Assembly: GCF_012034175.1 (NCBI RefSeq) | Contig: NZ_JAATEJ010000013.1 | Location: forward strand, 1-64,000 | Source: Actinacidiphila epipremni | GTDB taxonomy: Bacteria > Actinomycetota > Actinomycetes > Streptomycetales > Streptomycetaceae | Direction: 5' to 3' | Length of the DNA: 64,000 nucleotides | Shown here: positions 19,297 through 27,633 of the stretch, in pieces | Position numbering within the stretch: the stretch's first letter is position 1 | How the letters are laid out: the number at the start of each line of letters is the position of its first letter | Program-made: the position numbers and the translations under genes | Notes under the pieces: model-generated | What the model was told of the DNA's origin: nothing | Databases searched by the model: none | What the model saw: the letters and a program-made list of their open reading frames with translations, nothing else

Positions 19297-20409
19297 CTAC
19301 GCGAAGATCGCGTCGATGGCAGCGCTGCCTCGTGCGCCGGCGCGGGGCAGGAAGTGGGAGTACTTCCGCAGCGTGAACCCGGGGTCGGAGTGCCCCAGCC
19401 AGCGTGCCAGGGAGACAACCGATTCGCCAGCCTCCAGTTCCTCGGAGGCGAAGAAGTGGCGCAGGGCGTGGAAGCCGTGCTCCCGGGACGGCTCCCACAC
19501 GCGAGCGGCGTCTTTGGTGCCTTCCTCCAGCGGTGTGATCACACCCGCCGTGGCCAGCGCGGGCTTCCACACGTAGGAGTTGAAGTAGTTCCGGTTGATG
19601 GCCTTCCGCTCGCGTCCCGTCACCAGGAGGCTGTAGGTCCTCGGCCGCCGGTGTTTGGCTTCCACCGGCGTCTCGGCAGGAGTCGGGTCATCCCAGGGCA
19701 GCGTGACCGGGACCGGTGCGAACTGCTCCGTGTGCTGCCGGATTGCCCGAGCCACACTGGGCGGAAGCGGTACGTCGCGGACCTTGCGGCCTTTGGGAAG
19801 CGCGAAACAGAGCTTGGCCCGCACCATCTTGATCTGCCGCCGGATGTGGACGACTTCCTTGACGAAGTCGATGTCCTCCAGGGCGAGCCCGAGCGCCTCC
19901 CCTTGCCGGAGCCCGAGACCCGCTCCGATCACGAGGAGGAGCTGGTAGCGGTCCGGCAGGGCCGCCCGCACCGCCAGCACCCGCTCGGGCTGCCACGCCT
20001 CGACCCTGCCGGGCGTGGCAGCCGGAGGGCCGACCGTGCTGGAACGGCACGGGTTGCGTCCGAGGCGACGATCCTCGACGGCGGCCTGGAGGATGCTGGA
20101 GAGCGTCGCCCAGACGAGACGGATCGAGGTCGGCCCGAGGTCCTTTTCCAGCCGCTTCTTCCAGTGGCGCAGGACTTCCGTGCCGATGGCGTTGAGCGGC
20201 TGAGCACCCAGGTGGGGAACGATGTGCCGACGTACCCTCTGCTCGATCCGCTCGATCGTGGACGGATCCCCGCTCTGGGTTGGCCACCAGTGGGTGGCGA
20301 TGTAGTCCTTGAGCGAGATGGCCCCATCGCGCGGATCGACGAACTCGCCACGGCGAGCGTCGGTCTGAGCCTGGGCGAGCCAGGTCTTGGCGTCCTGGAG
20401 AGCGTCAAA
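19297..20409 (-). pseudogene. int: Tyrosine recombinase/integrase, 5' truncated by the insertion sequence
   Basis: About 370 residues remain. The catalytic set is complete: Arg172 (GLRQGEAL), His318-x-x-Arg321 (FHALRH), His344 (WLGHSDP) and Tyr354 (LRKYSHF), with a SAM-like core-binding domain at about 35-125. The first recognisable residues (FDALQDAKTWLAQAQTDARRGEF) normally follow some 30-50 residues of arm-binding domain, which are gone; the frame runs straight into the inverted repeat of the IS (TTG at 20421 is IS sequence without a ribosome site). It belongs to the phage/AICE integrases of actinomycetes and is the enzyme that would have recognised the murA site. Confidence 0.85.
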
Positions 20410-20435
20410 GGGGTGTGTCAATTTAACGGCTGATC
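20410..20435 (+). repeat. Left terminal inverted repeat of the IS
   Basis: Outer end GGGGTGTGTC followed by AATTTAACGGCTGATC. It fuses directly to the integrase reading frame. Confidence 0.75.
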
Positions 20436-20449
20436 TTGGTGGTTGCGGT

Positions 20450-21733
20450 TCAGTTGTTGGCCGGGGTGAGCCGGCCCTCGAAGGCGATCTGGAAGGCGTT
20501 CAGGGGTGCCTTCCAGCGCATGGTCCAGCGCTTGCGGCCCTTGCCGGTCGGGTCGAGGCTCATCAGCGCCGTGTAGACGCACTTCAACGCGGCGGCCTCG
20601 GTGGGGAAGTGCCCGCGGGCCCGGACGGCCTTGCGTATCCGGGCGTTGACGGATTCGATCGCGTTCGTCGAGCAGATGACGGTGCGGATCTCGACGTCGA
20701 AGGAGAGGAAAGGCACGAACTCGGCCCAGGCGTTCTCCCACAGGCTGATGACCGCCGGGTACTTCTTCCCCCAGGCGTCCCGGAACTCCGAGAAGCGTTC
20801 GGCCGCCGCGCTCTCGTTCGGTGCTTGGTAGACGGGCTTGAGTGCCTTGGCGATCTTGTCCCAGTCCGCGCGCGAGGCGTATCGGAAGCTGTTGCGCAGG
20901 AGGTGGACGATGCACGTCTGCACGATGGTGCGGGGCCAGACGGCCTCGACCGCGTCGGGCAGGCCCTTGAGCCCGTCGCAGACCAGCATCAGCACGTCGT
21001 CCAGGCCGCGGTTCTTCAACTCGGTGAACACCTGCAGCCAGTACTTCGCGCCTTCGCCGCCGTCGCCTGCCCAGATGCCGAGGATGTCCCGGGCGCCCTC
21101 GACGGTGACGGCCATGACGACGTAAACGGGCCGGCTGGCGACCTTCCCGTCCCTGATCTTCACGTTGATGGCATCGACGAACAAGACGGGGTAGACGCGG
21201 TCGAGGGGCCGGTTCTGCCATTCGGCCATGCCCTCCATCACCTGGTCGGTGATGGTCGAGACGGTCTGCTTGGAGACCTCGGCGCCGTAGATCTCGGCCA
21301 GGTGCGCGGAGATCTCCCCGTGGGTGAGGCCCTTCGCGGACAGCGACAGCACCATCTCGTCCACGCCCGTCAGCCGCCGCTGCCGCTTGCGCACGATCTG
21401 CGGTTCGAAGCTGCCGGCCAGGTCCCGGGGAACCTTGACCTCGACCGGACCGACATCGGTCAGCACGGTCTTGGCCCGGGTGCCGTTGCGGCTGTTGCCA
21501 CTGTTCTTCCCCGCCGGACCGTGCTTGTCATAGCCCAGATGATCGGTGATCTCGCCTTCCAAGGCGGACTCCAGCACCCGCTTGGTCAGCTGCTGCAGCA
21601 GACCGCCCGCACCAGTCAGCTGCACACCCTCGCTCCGGGCCCGCTCGACCAGCATCGCGATCAACTGCTCATCCCACCTGGCCGCACCGGCCGACTCAGC
21701 CACGGACTCGCGCTCGATCGTCATCTCACTCAC
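20450..21733 (-). CDS. IS256-family (Mutator-like) transposase
   Basis: 427 aa, full length for the family. The DDE residues are visible in VLFVDAINVKIRDG (first Asp), LMLVCDGLKGLPDAV (second Asp) and STNAIESVNARIRK (Glu), and the N-terminal zinc-free DNA-binding part carries DHLGYDKHG and NSRNGTRAKTV. It moves the element by cut/copy through a circular intermediate. The reading frame is intact, so the copy may still be active. Confidence 0.95.
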   Translation of the reverse strand: MSEMTIERESVAESAGAARWDEQLIAMLVERARSEGVQLTGAGGLLQQLTKRVLESALEGEITDHLGYDKHGPAGKNSGNSRNGTRAKTVLTDVGPVEVKVPRDLAGSFEPQIVRKRQRRLTGVDEMVLSLSAKGLTHGEISAHLAEIYGAEVSKQTVSTITDQVMEGMAEWQNRPLDRVYPVLFVDAINVKIRDGKVASRPVYVVMAVTVEGARDILGIWAGDGGEGAKYWLQVFTELKNRGLDDVLMLVCDGLKGLPDAVEAVWPRTIVQTCIVHLLRNSFRYASRADWDKIAKALKPVYQAPNESAAAERFSEFRDAWGKKYPAVISLWENAWAEFVPFLSFDVEIRTVICSTNAIESVNARIRKAVRARGHFPTEAAALKCVYTALMSLDPTGKGRKRWTMRWKAPLNAFQIAFEGRLTPANN

Positions 21734-21754
21734 TTGGCGTCTCCATGATCAACA

Positions 21755-21780
21755 GATCCGCCGTTTATTAGACACTCCCC
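21755..21780 (-). repeat. Right terminal inverted repeat of the IS
   Basis: Read on the minus strand from 21780: GGGGAGTGTCTAATAAACGG then CGGATC. Located upstream of the transposase start. Confidence 0.75.
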
Positions 21781-22081
21781 CATCACCCGCCAACACGTCC
21801 GCCCGGTCCACGGGATGCTCATCACCGGCCACGAGCCGTTCGAGCAGTGCGTGTTCCGTTCATTCGGGCCAGACTGTCGATCCACGATCACCAACCCACA
21901 GCGCAGTCGCCTGCCCTGTACAGAGCCGAAAGTGTGGCTCCTGCCCGTGCTGAGTCCTCTGGGACTTTCCTGGGACTTCCAGCCCCGTCAACCGGCACGA
22001 GCGTGAAACAGCCGAAAGGTCATTCGTGCAGGTCAGCGGCCATCGCTCGCCCATTGCTGCGGGTCACGGGGTTCGCCAATC
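21781..22081. other. Gene-free right end of the element
   Basis: About 300 bp without a credible gene. It holds the second pair of arm-type repeats and leads into attR. A plus-strand frame (HGMLITGHEPFEQCVF) reads through part of it but has no start signal; it may be the tail of a lost element gene. The missing 5' part of the integrase is not here. Confidence 0.5.
21959..21978 (+). repeat. Arm-type repeat pair near attR
   Basis: CTGGGACTT at 21959-21967 and 21970-21978, again an 11-bp period and in the same orientation as the pair near attL, about 100 bp inside attR. Confidence 0.65.
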
Positions 22082-22098
22082 TCTTCCGCGACATCTGA
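22082..22098 (+). other. attR of the integrated element (duplicate of the murA tail)
   Basis: TCTTCCGCGACATCTGA, 16 of 17 bases identical to attL. Read in frame it would still encode LFRDI-stop, the original chromosomal end of murA. Confidence 0.8.
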
Positions 22099-22120
22099 CG
22101 CCCGGTGTCGGGGCGGCGGC

Positions 22121-22126
22121 TAGAGT
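22121..22126 (+). promoter_or_regulatory. -10 element of the metallophosphoesterase gene
   Basis: TAGAGT, seven bases before the ATG at 22134. That spacing predicts a leaderless mRNA, and no ribosome site is present. Its -35 region overlaps attR. Confidence 0.5.
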
Positions 22127-22133
22127 CCGGGGC

Positions 22134-23744
22134 ATGCCGCCCTCCTCGCCGCCGTCGCCGTCCGAGCCGGAATCGTCCGAGCCGCCGAAGTCGTTTGAGT
22201 CACCCGCCAACGCCCCGTCGTCCTCGCGCAGTTCGACCGAGGGGGCGGGGTGGGGCGGCCAGGAGACGGGGACGTACCCGCAGTTGATGCCGGCGCGGGT
22301 GGCGAACCTGTCGTGGCTGGACCCGGGGACGCTGTGGAAGGCGCGCAACGGGCCGCTCGCGTCGCTGTTCGGCGACCCCACCGGCGAGCAGCGCGGGCAG
22401 TGGGTGCACCGGCAGGTGGAGAGCGGGGCGGCGGGCGCGGACCTGCTGATCGAGCGGGACGACCCCGGCACCTTCTCCTTCCTGCTGCTCGGCGACACCG
22501 GCGAGGGCGACGCCCCGCAGTACGCCGTCGTGCCCGGGCTGCTCAAGGCCGGGGCCGGTACGCGTTACGCGGTGCTGTGCAGCGACGTGCTCTACCCGGT
22601 GGGCGACGGCAACGAGTACGGCACGAAGTTCTTCCGGCCCTACCAGGACTACGACGCGCCGATCTACCCGATACCCGGCAACCACGACTGGTACGACGGC
22701 CTCACCGGCTTCATGCGGGTCTTCTGCGACGCGCCCGCGCTGCCGGCCGCGCCCCGCCCGCGCGCCGGGTCGGCGGCATGGTGGCGGTCCCTGCTGTGGC
22801 GCGGGCCCGAGGTGATCGACGAGGAGCGGCTGGCGCAGGCCCGCCGGCTGCGGGACAGGCCCGCGCAGGCGGCCCGGCACCCGGGGCCGTACTGGGCGAT
22901 GGACTCCGGGCCGCTGCGGATCATCGGGATCGACACCGGGCTGCTCGGGCGTATCGACCGTGAGCAGGGCGAGTGGCTGGCCCGGGTGGCGCGCGGGCCG
23001 CGGCCGAAGATCCTGGTGACCGGCTCGCCGATCTACGTCGACGGCGTCCACCACCCGTGCCCGATCGACGGCGGCGGCACCGTCGACGCCATCGTGCGCG
23101 ACCCGGACAACCACTTCGTCGCGGCGATCGGCGGCGACATCCACAACTACCAGCACTACCCGGTCGACGTGGACGGGCGGCGGATCGAATACGTCGTCTC
23201 CGGCGGCGGCGGGGCGTTCATGCACGCCACCCACACCATCCCGCCGGTGACGGTCGGCGGCGTCACCGAGGACCGCTTCCGCTGCTACCCGCTCCGCGCG
23301 GACTCGCTGGCCTTCTACAGCCGGCTCTACGGCCGCAGGCTGCACCTGCGGCGGCTGTTCGACCTGACGCCCGGGCAGGCCGCCGCGGTGATCGCCGCCC
23401 GGCTCGGCATCACCCCCGCCCGCCCCTCGGCGGAGCCGGTGACCCGGCGGGCCCGCTTCGTGGCGTCCGTGCTGGGCGTGGCCGCGCGGCCCGGCAGCCG
23501 GCGGCGGATACGGCTGCCGGTGCGGCGGATGCTGACGCGGGTGCTGTCGCCGGGCTCGGCGACGTACACCCCGCCGTTCTTCAAGAGCTTCCTGCGGCTG
23601 GACGTCACGCCGGAGGCGGTGCGGGTGCGCTGCTTCGCCGCGACGGGGCTGCGCGAGCACGAGATCGATCCGCCGGTCGAGGACGACTTCACCATTGCGC
23701 TGCCGGCGGCTGCGCCGGTGCCTGCGCCAAGAGCCGCTCGGTGA
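22134..23744 (+). CDS. Metallophosphoesterase family protein
   Basis: 536 aa, soluble. After a Pro/Ser-rich leader (~50 residues) come calcineurin-like motifs: LLGDTGEGD (about 120-128), PGNHDWYDG (about 180-188), TGSPIYV and GGDIHNYQHYP (about 330-341), which bind the two catalytic metals. The remaining ~180 residues form a C-terminal domain of unknown use that includes basic patches. It probably hydrolyses a phosphoester; substrate unknown. The start is set by the leaderless promoter. Its 3' end overlaps the convergent SDR gene by 56 bp. Confidence 0.85.
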   Translation: MPPSSPPSPSEPESSEPPKSFESPANAPSSSRSSTEGAGWGGQETGTYPQLMPARVANLSWLDPGTLWKARNGPLASLFGDPTGEQRGQWVHRQVESGAAGADLLIERDDPGTFSFLLLGDTGEGDAPQYAVVPGLLKAGAGTRYAVLCSDVLYPVGDGNEYGTKFFRPYQDYDAPIYPIPGNHDWYDGLTGFMRVFCDAPALPAAPRPRAGSAAWWRSLLWRGPEVIDEERLAQARRLRDRPAQAARHPGPYWAMDSGPLRIIGIDTGLLGRIDREQGEWLARVARGPRPKILVTGSPIYVDGVHHPCPIDGGGTVDAIVRDPDNHFVAAIGGDIHNYQHYPVDVDGRRIEYVVSGGGGAFMHATHTIPPVTVGGVTEDRFRCYPLRADSLAFYSRLYGRRLHLRRLFDLTPGQAAAVIAARLGITPARPSAEPVTRRARFVASVLGVAARPGSRRRIRLPVRRMLTRVLSPGSATYTPPFFKSFLRLDVTPEAVRVRCFAATGLREHEIDPPVEDDFTIALPAAAPVPAPRAAR

Positions 23745-24531
23745 GCTGGTGCAGGCGCGCGGCGTCCGCCGGGTCGAACGCCGCGGTGTCGGTGGCGACC
23801 CGGCGGCCCTCGACGACAGCGGTGAGCGGGGCGGCGGGCGCGTCGAGGTGGGGCAGGATCTCGGCGACGGCGGCCGAGACCGGTTTGCCCGAGGTCCGCA
23901 GCCGGGCGACATGGGCGGCCGTCGCGGGGTCGTACTCGCCGGCGAAGCTGGTGGCGACGACGCCGGGCAGGTTCAGGACGTAGCTGATCCCCGGGTAGGT
24001 GCGGGTGAACTGCACCGCGAGCAGGTCGCACAGGGCCGCGCCATGGGCGAGGGCGCCGGTGCCGGGGTAGCCGCGGCGCAGTTGGAGGTCGTTCCAGCGG
24101 ACCGGGCCCATGAGGCCGCAGCCGCCGAAGTTGAGCACGGTGGGGCTTTGCGCGCGGCCGAGGTGGCCGGCGAGTCCGTGGCCGAGCAGGTAGCGGCTGA
24201 GGTAGTACAGCGCGAAGTTGCTCTCGAAGCCGTCCGCGGTCTTGACCCGGGTGGAGCGGTGGAAGCGCGCTCCCAGGACCAGGACGTCGACCGCGGGGCA
24301 GGTGCGGGTGACCAGGTCGACGACGCGGCGGTTCTCCGCGACCAGGCTGAGGTCGGCGCGCAGGAAGCGGGCCCGTCCGCCGGCGCCGGCCCGCTCGGCG
24401 GCGGCCAGGAACGCCTCGCCCTTGTCCTGGCTGGTGCCGATCACGAGCACGTCGTGGCCGCGCCCGAGGTAGGTCTCGGCGAGGGCGCGGCCTATGCCGT
24501 CGGTTCCGCCGGTGAGGACTGCTGTGGCCAT
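23689..24531 (-). CDS. Short-chain dehydrogenase/reductase-like protein without the Tyr-Lys pair
   Basis: 280 aa. The Rossmann fold is clear: GGTDGIG (residues 8-14), the RADLSLV acidic site and VLVLGARF. At the place of the catalytic Y-x-x-x-K it reads GALAHGAALCDLL, so both Tyr and Lys are absent, and the Ser position is in NFGGCGLMGP. NADP binding without normal SDR catalysis, or a binding/regulatory role, is therefore likely. GAGGGAA precedes the ATG. The MarR gene upstream (164 nt away, same strand) and an AT-rich palindrome between them suggest control by MarR. Confidence 0.8.
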   Translation of the reverse strand: MATAVLTGGTDGIGRALAETYLGRGHDVLVIGTSQDKGEAFLAAAERAGAGGRARFLRADLSLVAENRRVVDLVTRTCPAVDVLVLGARFHRSTRVKTADGFESNFALYYLSRYLLGHGLAGHLGRAQSPTVLNFGGCGLMGPVRWNDLQLRRGYPGTGALAHGAALCDLLAVQFTRTYPGISYVLNLPGVVATSFAGEYDPATAAHVARLRTSGKPVSAAVAEILPHLDAPAAPLTAVVEGRRVATDTAAFDPADAARLHQLTERLLAQAPAQPPAAQW

Positions 24532-24594
24532 GGGGTTCCCTCGCGGGTTGCTGGGAGCGGTGCGGCACGGGTCGGCGGCACTGGATTCGCATTG

Positions 24595-24611
24595 GTTTTA
24601 TCAATCAAAAC
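24595..24611 (-). promoter_or_regulatory. AT-rich interrupted palindrome upstream of the SDR gene
   Basis: GTTTT-N7-AAAAC in an otherwise very GC-rich gap between marR and the SDR gene, about 65-80 nt before the SDR start. Candidate MarR operator or promoter core. Confidence 0.4.
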
Positions 24612-24694
24612 AGATGCCCCGTGGGGCGGGCAACTGCGATGTTCGGTGGGTGGGTTGCCCGAGCGGTCGCGCAGCCGGTCGGCCGGTCGGCCGC

Positions 24695-25222
24695 TCAGTC
24701 GATCGGCCGGTCGGTCCGGGTGACGTGACCCGCGTCGGCCATCGCCGCGAGCATGTGGTCCTGGACCCGGATGAGGACGTCGGAGGCCAGCCGGAGGTCG
24801 CCGGGCGGGACGTCGCCGAGGAATTCCGCGAGCAGGTCGCGGCGGGCCGCCCGTACCCGCTCCAGCACCCGCCGGCCGTGCGGGGTGATCGCGAGGACGC
24901 CGGAGCGCCCGTCGGCGGGATCGCGGTGCCGGCTGACGAGGTCGCCGGCCCGCAGCTGGCGCAGTTGCAGCGAGGCGGTCGAGATGTCGATCCGCAGGCA
25001 CTCGGCGATGTCGGACACCCGCATCGCGCCGGCGACGTCGAAGTGCTCCAGCAGCCGCAGCGCGCTGGGCGCTATGTCGCTGCCCGCCCGGCGCGCCACC
25101 TCGGCCCGGGTGTGCTTGCTCTCGCTCCAGCGCACCAGCGCCGAGAGCGCGACCTCCAGCCGGGCCAGCTCCGCCCCCGCGTCCTTCGGGATCGCGCCGG
25201 ACGCCGTCTCGGGTGAGGCCAT
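24695..25222 (-). CDS. MarR-family transcriptional regulator
   Basis: 175 aa. Winged helix at about residues 50-125: APSALRLLEHFDVAGAMRVSDIAECLRIDISTASLQLRQL followed by the wing RHRDPADGRSGVLAIT. Dimerisation helices flank it. It is divergent from the terpene operon and lies upstream of the SDR gene, so it could control either or both. The inducer is unknown. Confidence 0.88.
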   Translation of the reverse strand: MASPETASGAIPKDAGAELARLEVALSALVRWSESKHTRAEVARRAGSDIAPSALRLLEHFDVAGAMRVSDIAECLRIDISTASLQLRQLRAGDLVSRHRDPADGRSGVLAITPHGRRVLERVRAARRDLLAEFLGDVPPGDLRLASDVLIRVQDHMLAAMADAGHVTRTDRPID

Positions 25223-25508
25223 TGCCCCAGGCTATCGCGCCGCCCTGCCCATGGGGCCGGCCGGTGACCGGCGACGGCGGGCGGGACCGGCGTGCGGGGG
25301 TGTGCGCCCGCGTGTTCTGCGTCAACTCGGGGGTTTACACCACCTGTTGCGCGTAGCTCCCCCTTTCGCGCCATACCCGGGTGCACCGGCCGCTGCTTGA
25401 CTGAGTGCGTGGGTGGCCGGCGGGAGCGTCGCGGGGGGCGCGGGTCCGGTCGGCCGTGGGATTCGCCAGTGTCGGCCGCGCGGCCGAGTGAGGGAAGTGG
25501 AGTACGCG

Positions 25509-26564
25509 ATGAGCGCGCCCGCGAACGCCGGTCAGCGGCGACTGCTGCCCGGGCCGCCGAGCCTGCGGCGTTCCGGCGGCCGGCGGGGCGGGCCGGTGCC
25601 GGGCCTGCGGTACCAGCCTGCGCCGCCGGCCGATCCGGCGAAGGTGGCGGAGGTCGACCGCAGGCTGGAGGCATGGGCGCGGCAGCTGGACCTCTTCCCG
25701 CCGGCCTGGAGCGGCGACTTCGCCGGCTTCCAGTTCGGGCGGGCCGTGGTGCTCCAGCACCCGGCGGCGCTCGACCTCGACCGGCTGACGGTCGCCGGTG
25801 AGCTGCTGCTCGCCGAGAACCTGGTCGACAGCTGCTACTGCGAGGAGGACGAGGGCCGCGGCGCCTCCCGCCACGGCCTCGGCGGCCCGCTGCTGATGGC
25901 CCAGTCGGCGATCGACCCCTTCCACGGCACGCCGGAGCTGGAGAAGGAGTGGGAGCTCGGGATGCAGGCGGACGGGCCGCTGCGCTCGTACCACTGGGCG
26001 CTGAAGGACTTCGCCCGGTTCGCCACCCCGAGCCAGACCGACCGCTTCGTGCACGACATCGCCCGGCTGCACCTGGGCTACCTCGCCGAGGCGGCGTGGG
26101 CGCAGACCCGCTACCGGCCCAAGGTGTGGGAGTACCTGGTCATGCGGCAGTTCAACAACTTCCGCCCGTGCCTGTCGATCGTGGACGCCGTGGACGGCTA
26201 CGAGCTGCCCGAGGCGCTGTACGCCCGCCCCGAGGTCCAGCGGATCACGGCGCTGGCGTGCAACGCCACGACGATCGTCAACGACCTCTACTCCTTCGCC
26301 AAGGAGCTGGAGAGCGACCCGGAGCACCTCAACCTGCCGCAGGTGGTGGCCGCCGACGAGGGCCGCGGGCTCAAGCACGCGTACTTCCGCAGTATCGACA
26401 TCCACAACGAGGTCATGGCGGCCTTCGAGGAGGAGGCCGCCGCGCTCGCCCTGACCTCTCCCCTGGTCGGCCGCTACGCCCGCGGCCTGTCGGACTGGGT
26501 GGCCGGCAACCACGAGTGGCACGCGACCAACAGCCACCGCTACCACCTGCCCGGCTACTGGTGA
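25509..26564 (+). CDS. C11 terpene cyclase, 2-methylisoborneol synthase family
   Basis: 351 aa. The protein cyclises 2-methyl-geranyl diphosphate, made by the next gene, to 2-methylisoborneol or a close C11 product such as 2-methylenebornane. Seen: GLRYQPAPPADP start of the catalytic domain, the metal-binding segment DSCYCEED at 107-114, the NSE triad NDLYSFAKE at 258-266 and the C-terminal RY pair (HRYHLPGYW). The family motif is normally DDCYCED; the second Asp is Ser here. The Pro-rich N-terminal extension of S. coelicolor 2-MIB synthase (about 440 aa) is largely missing. Start ATG 25509 after GTGGAG. No cyclic-nucleotide-binding gene, often found upstream in this operon, is present. Confidence 0.88.
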   Translation: MSAPANAGQRRLLPGPPSLRRSGGRRGGPVPGLRYQPAPPADPAKVAEVDRRLEAWARQLDLFPPAWSGDFAGFQFGRAVVLQHPAALDLDRLTVAGELLLAENLVDSCYCEEDEGRGASRHGLGGPLLMAQSAIDPFHGTPELEKEWELGMQADGPLRSYHWALKDFARFATPSQTDRFVHDIARLHLGYLAEAAWAQTRYRPKVWEYLVMRQFNNFRPCLSIVDAVDGYELPEALYARPEVQRITALACNATTIVNDLYSFAKELESDPEHLNLPQVVAADEGRGLKHAYFRSIDIHNEVMAAFEEEAAALALTSPLVGRYARGLSDWVAGNHEWHATNSHRYHLPGYW

Positions 26565-26671
26565 CCGCGGGCCGCCGGCGGGCGGTCGCCAGTAACCGGC
26601 ATGTCTTGCTGTCTTTTCCGTTTTTTCCGTTTCCGTACGACCCCGTCACCAGTGCCATGAGGAGCCCAGCG

Positions 26672-27544
26672 TTGCCCATGCCCAAAACCGGTACCACCGT
26701 CTCGCTGCCCGCGCAGTCGACGTACCAGAGCCGTATCGCGGACTACTGGAACGCCGAGGAGAACCCGGTCAACCTCGAACTGGGGAAGATCGACGACCTG
26801 TACCACCACCACTACGGGGTCGGCGACGTCGAGTGGTCCGTCCTGGACGAGACCGACCCGGTGCGGCGGCAGCAGCGGGTGACGGCGGAGCTGCACCGTC
26901 TGGAGCACGCGCAGGCCGAGCTCCTCGCCGCGCACCTGGGCCCGCTGACCCCGGCGGACCGGGTGTTCGACGCGGGCTGCGGGCGCGGCGGCGGCAGTGT
27001 GGTGGCGCACCAGCGCTACGGCTGCCGCACCGACGGTGTGACGCTGTCCACCAAGCAGGCGGACTTCGCCAACGCGCAGGCGCGGGCGCGCGGCATCGAC
27101 GACAAGGTGCGCTACCACCACCGCAACATGCTGGACACCGGCCTGCCGACCGGTGAGTACGCGGCGTCGTGGAACAACGAGTCGACGATGTACGTCGAGC
27201 TGGACCTGCTCTTCGCCGAGCACGCCCGGCTGCTGCGCCGCGGCGGGCGCTACGTGGTGATCACCGGCTGCTACAACGACACCTACGGGCAGGCGTCGCG
27301 GGAGGTGTCGCTGATCAACGCGCACTACATCTGCGACATCCACCCGCGCTCGGAATACTTCCGGGCGATGGCCAGGCACCGGCTCGTCCCCGTGCACGTC
27401 GAGGACCTGACCGCGGCGACGATCCCGTACTGGGAGCTGCGCAGCACCGCAGAGCACCTGGTGACCGGCATCGAGGAAACGTTCCTGAGCGCGTACAAGA
27501 ACGGCAGCTTCCAGTATCTGCTGATCGCGGCCGACCGGGTCTGA
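26672..27544 (+). CDS. Geranyl diphosphate 2-C-methyltransferase
   Basis: 290 aa, SAM-dependent. It methylates C2 of geranyl diphosphate to give the C11 substrate of the cyclase encoded upstream. The glycine-rich SAM site VFDAGCGRGGGSVVAH, the YHHHYGVG segment and WNNESTMYVELDLLF match the family (SCO7701-like) across the full length. GAGGAG at 26659-26664 favours the TTG at 26672 (7-nt spacing); the ATG at 26678 is the alternative start and changes only two residues. It follows the cyclase gene by 107 nt and is likely co-transcribed. Confidence 0.93.
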   Translation: MPMPKTGTTVSLPAQSTYQSRIADYWNAEENPVNLELGKIDDLYHHHYGVGDVEWSVLDETDPVRRQQRVTAELHRLEHAQAELLAAHLGPLTPADRVFDAGCGRGGGSVVAHQRYGCRTDGVTLSTKQADFANAQARARGIDDKVRYHHRNMLDTGLPTGEYAASWNNESTMYVELDLLFAEHARLLRRGGRYVVITGCYNDTYGQASREVSLINAHYICDIHPRSEYFRAMARHRLVPVHVEDLTAATIPYWELRSTAEHLVTGIEETFLSAYKNGSFQYLLIAADRV

Positions 27545-27633
27545 CCGCAGGTCCGGCCCCCGGTCCCCGGCCCGCGGCGGGCCGGGGGCCGGACTGCGTC
27601 GGGCGTCGGACGTCGGGCCTGCGGCGCCGGGCT

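Larger units (their letters stand above)
20410..21780 (-). mobile_element. IS256-family insertion sequence
   Basis: 1.37 kb with one transposase gene bounded by imperfect inverted repeats. Starting from the outer ends, GGGGTGTGTCAATTTAACGG (left) and GGGGAGTGTCTAATAAACGG (right, complement) share 16 of 20 bases, and the match continues with GATCT. No 8-9 bp target duplication is visible at either boundary, so sequence next to the IS was probably deleted after insertion. Confidence 0.85.
19148..22098. mobile_element. Relic of a small integrative element in the 3' end of murA
   Basis: About 2.95 kb between attL and attR. It contains, from left: a 149-bp end with arm-type repeats, a 5'-truncated tyrosine integrase, an IS256-family element, and about 300 bp with the second arm-repeat pair. 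No excisionase, replication or transfer genes remain, so it is a decayed element that cannot move on its own. Beyond attR the sequence reads as native core (metallophosphoesterase). Confidence 0.8.

Noticed and set aside
21815..22006. Small plus-strand frame MLITGHEPFEQC in the right end of the element
   Set aside because: No ribosome site, no homologue recognised, lies in a decayed mobile element; noted only as a possible fragment.
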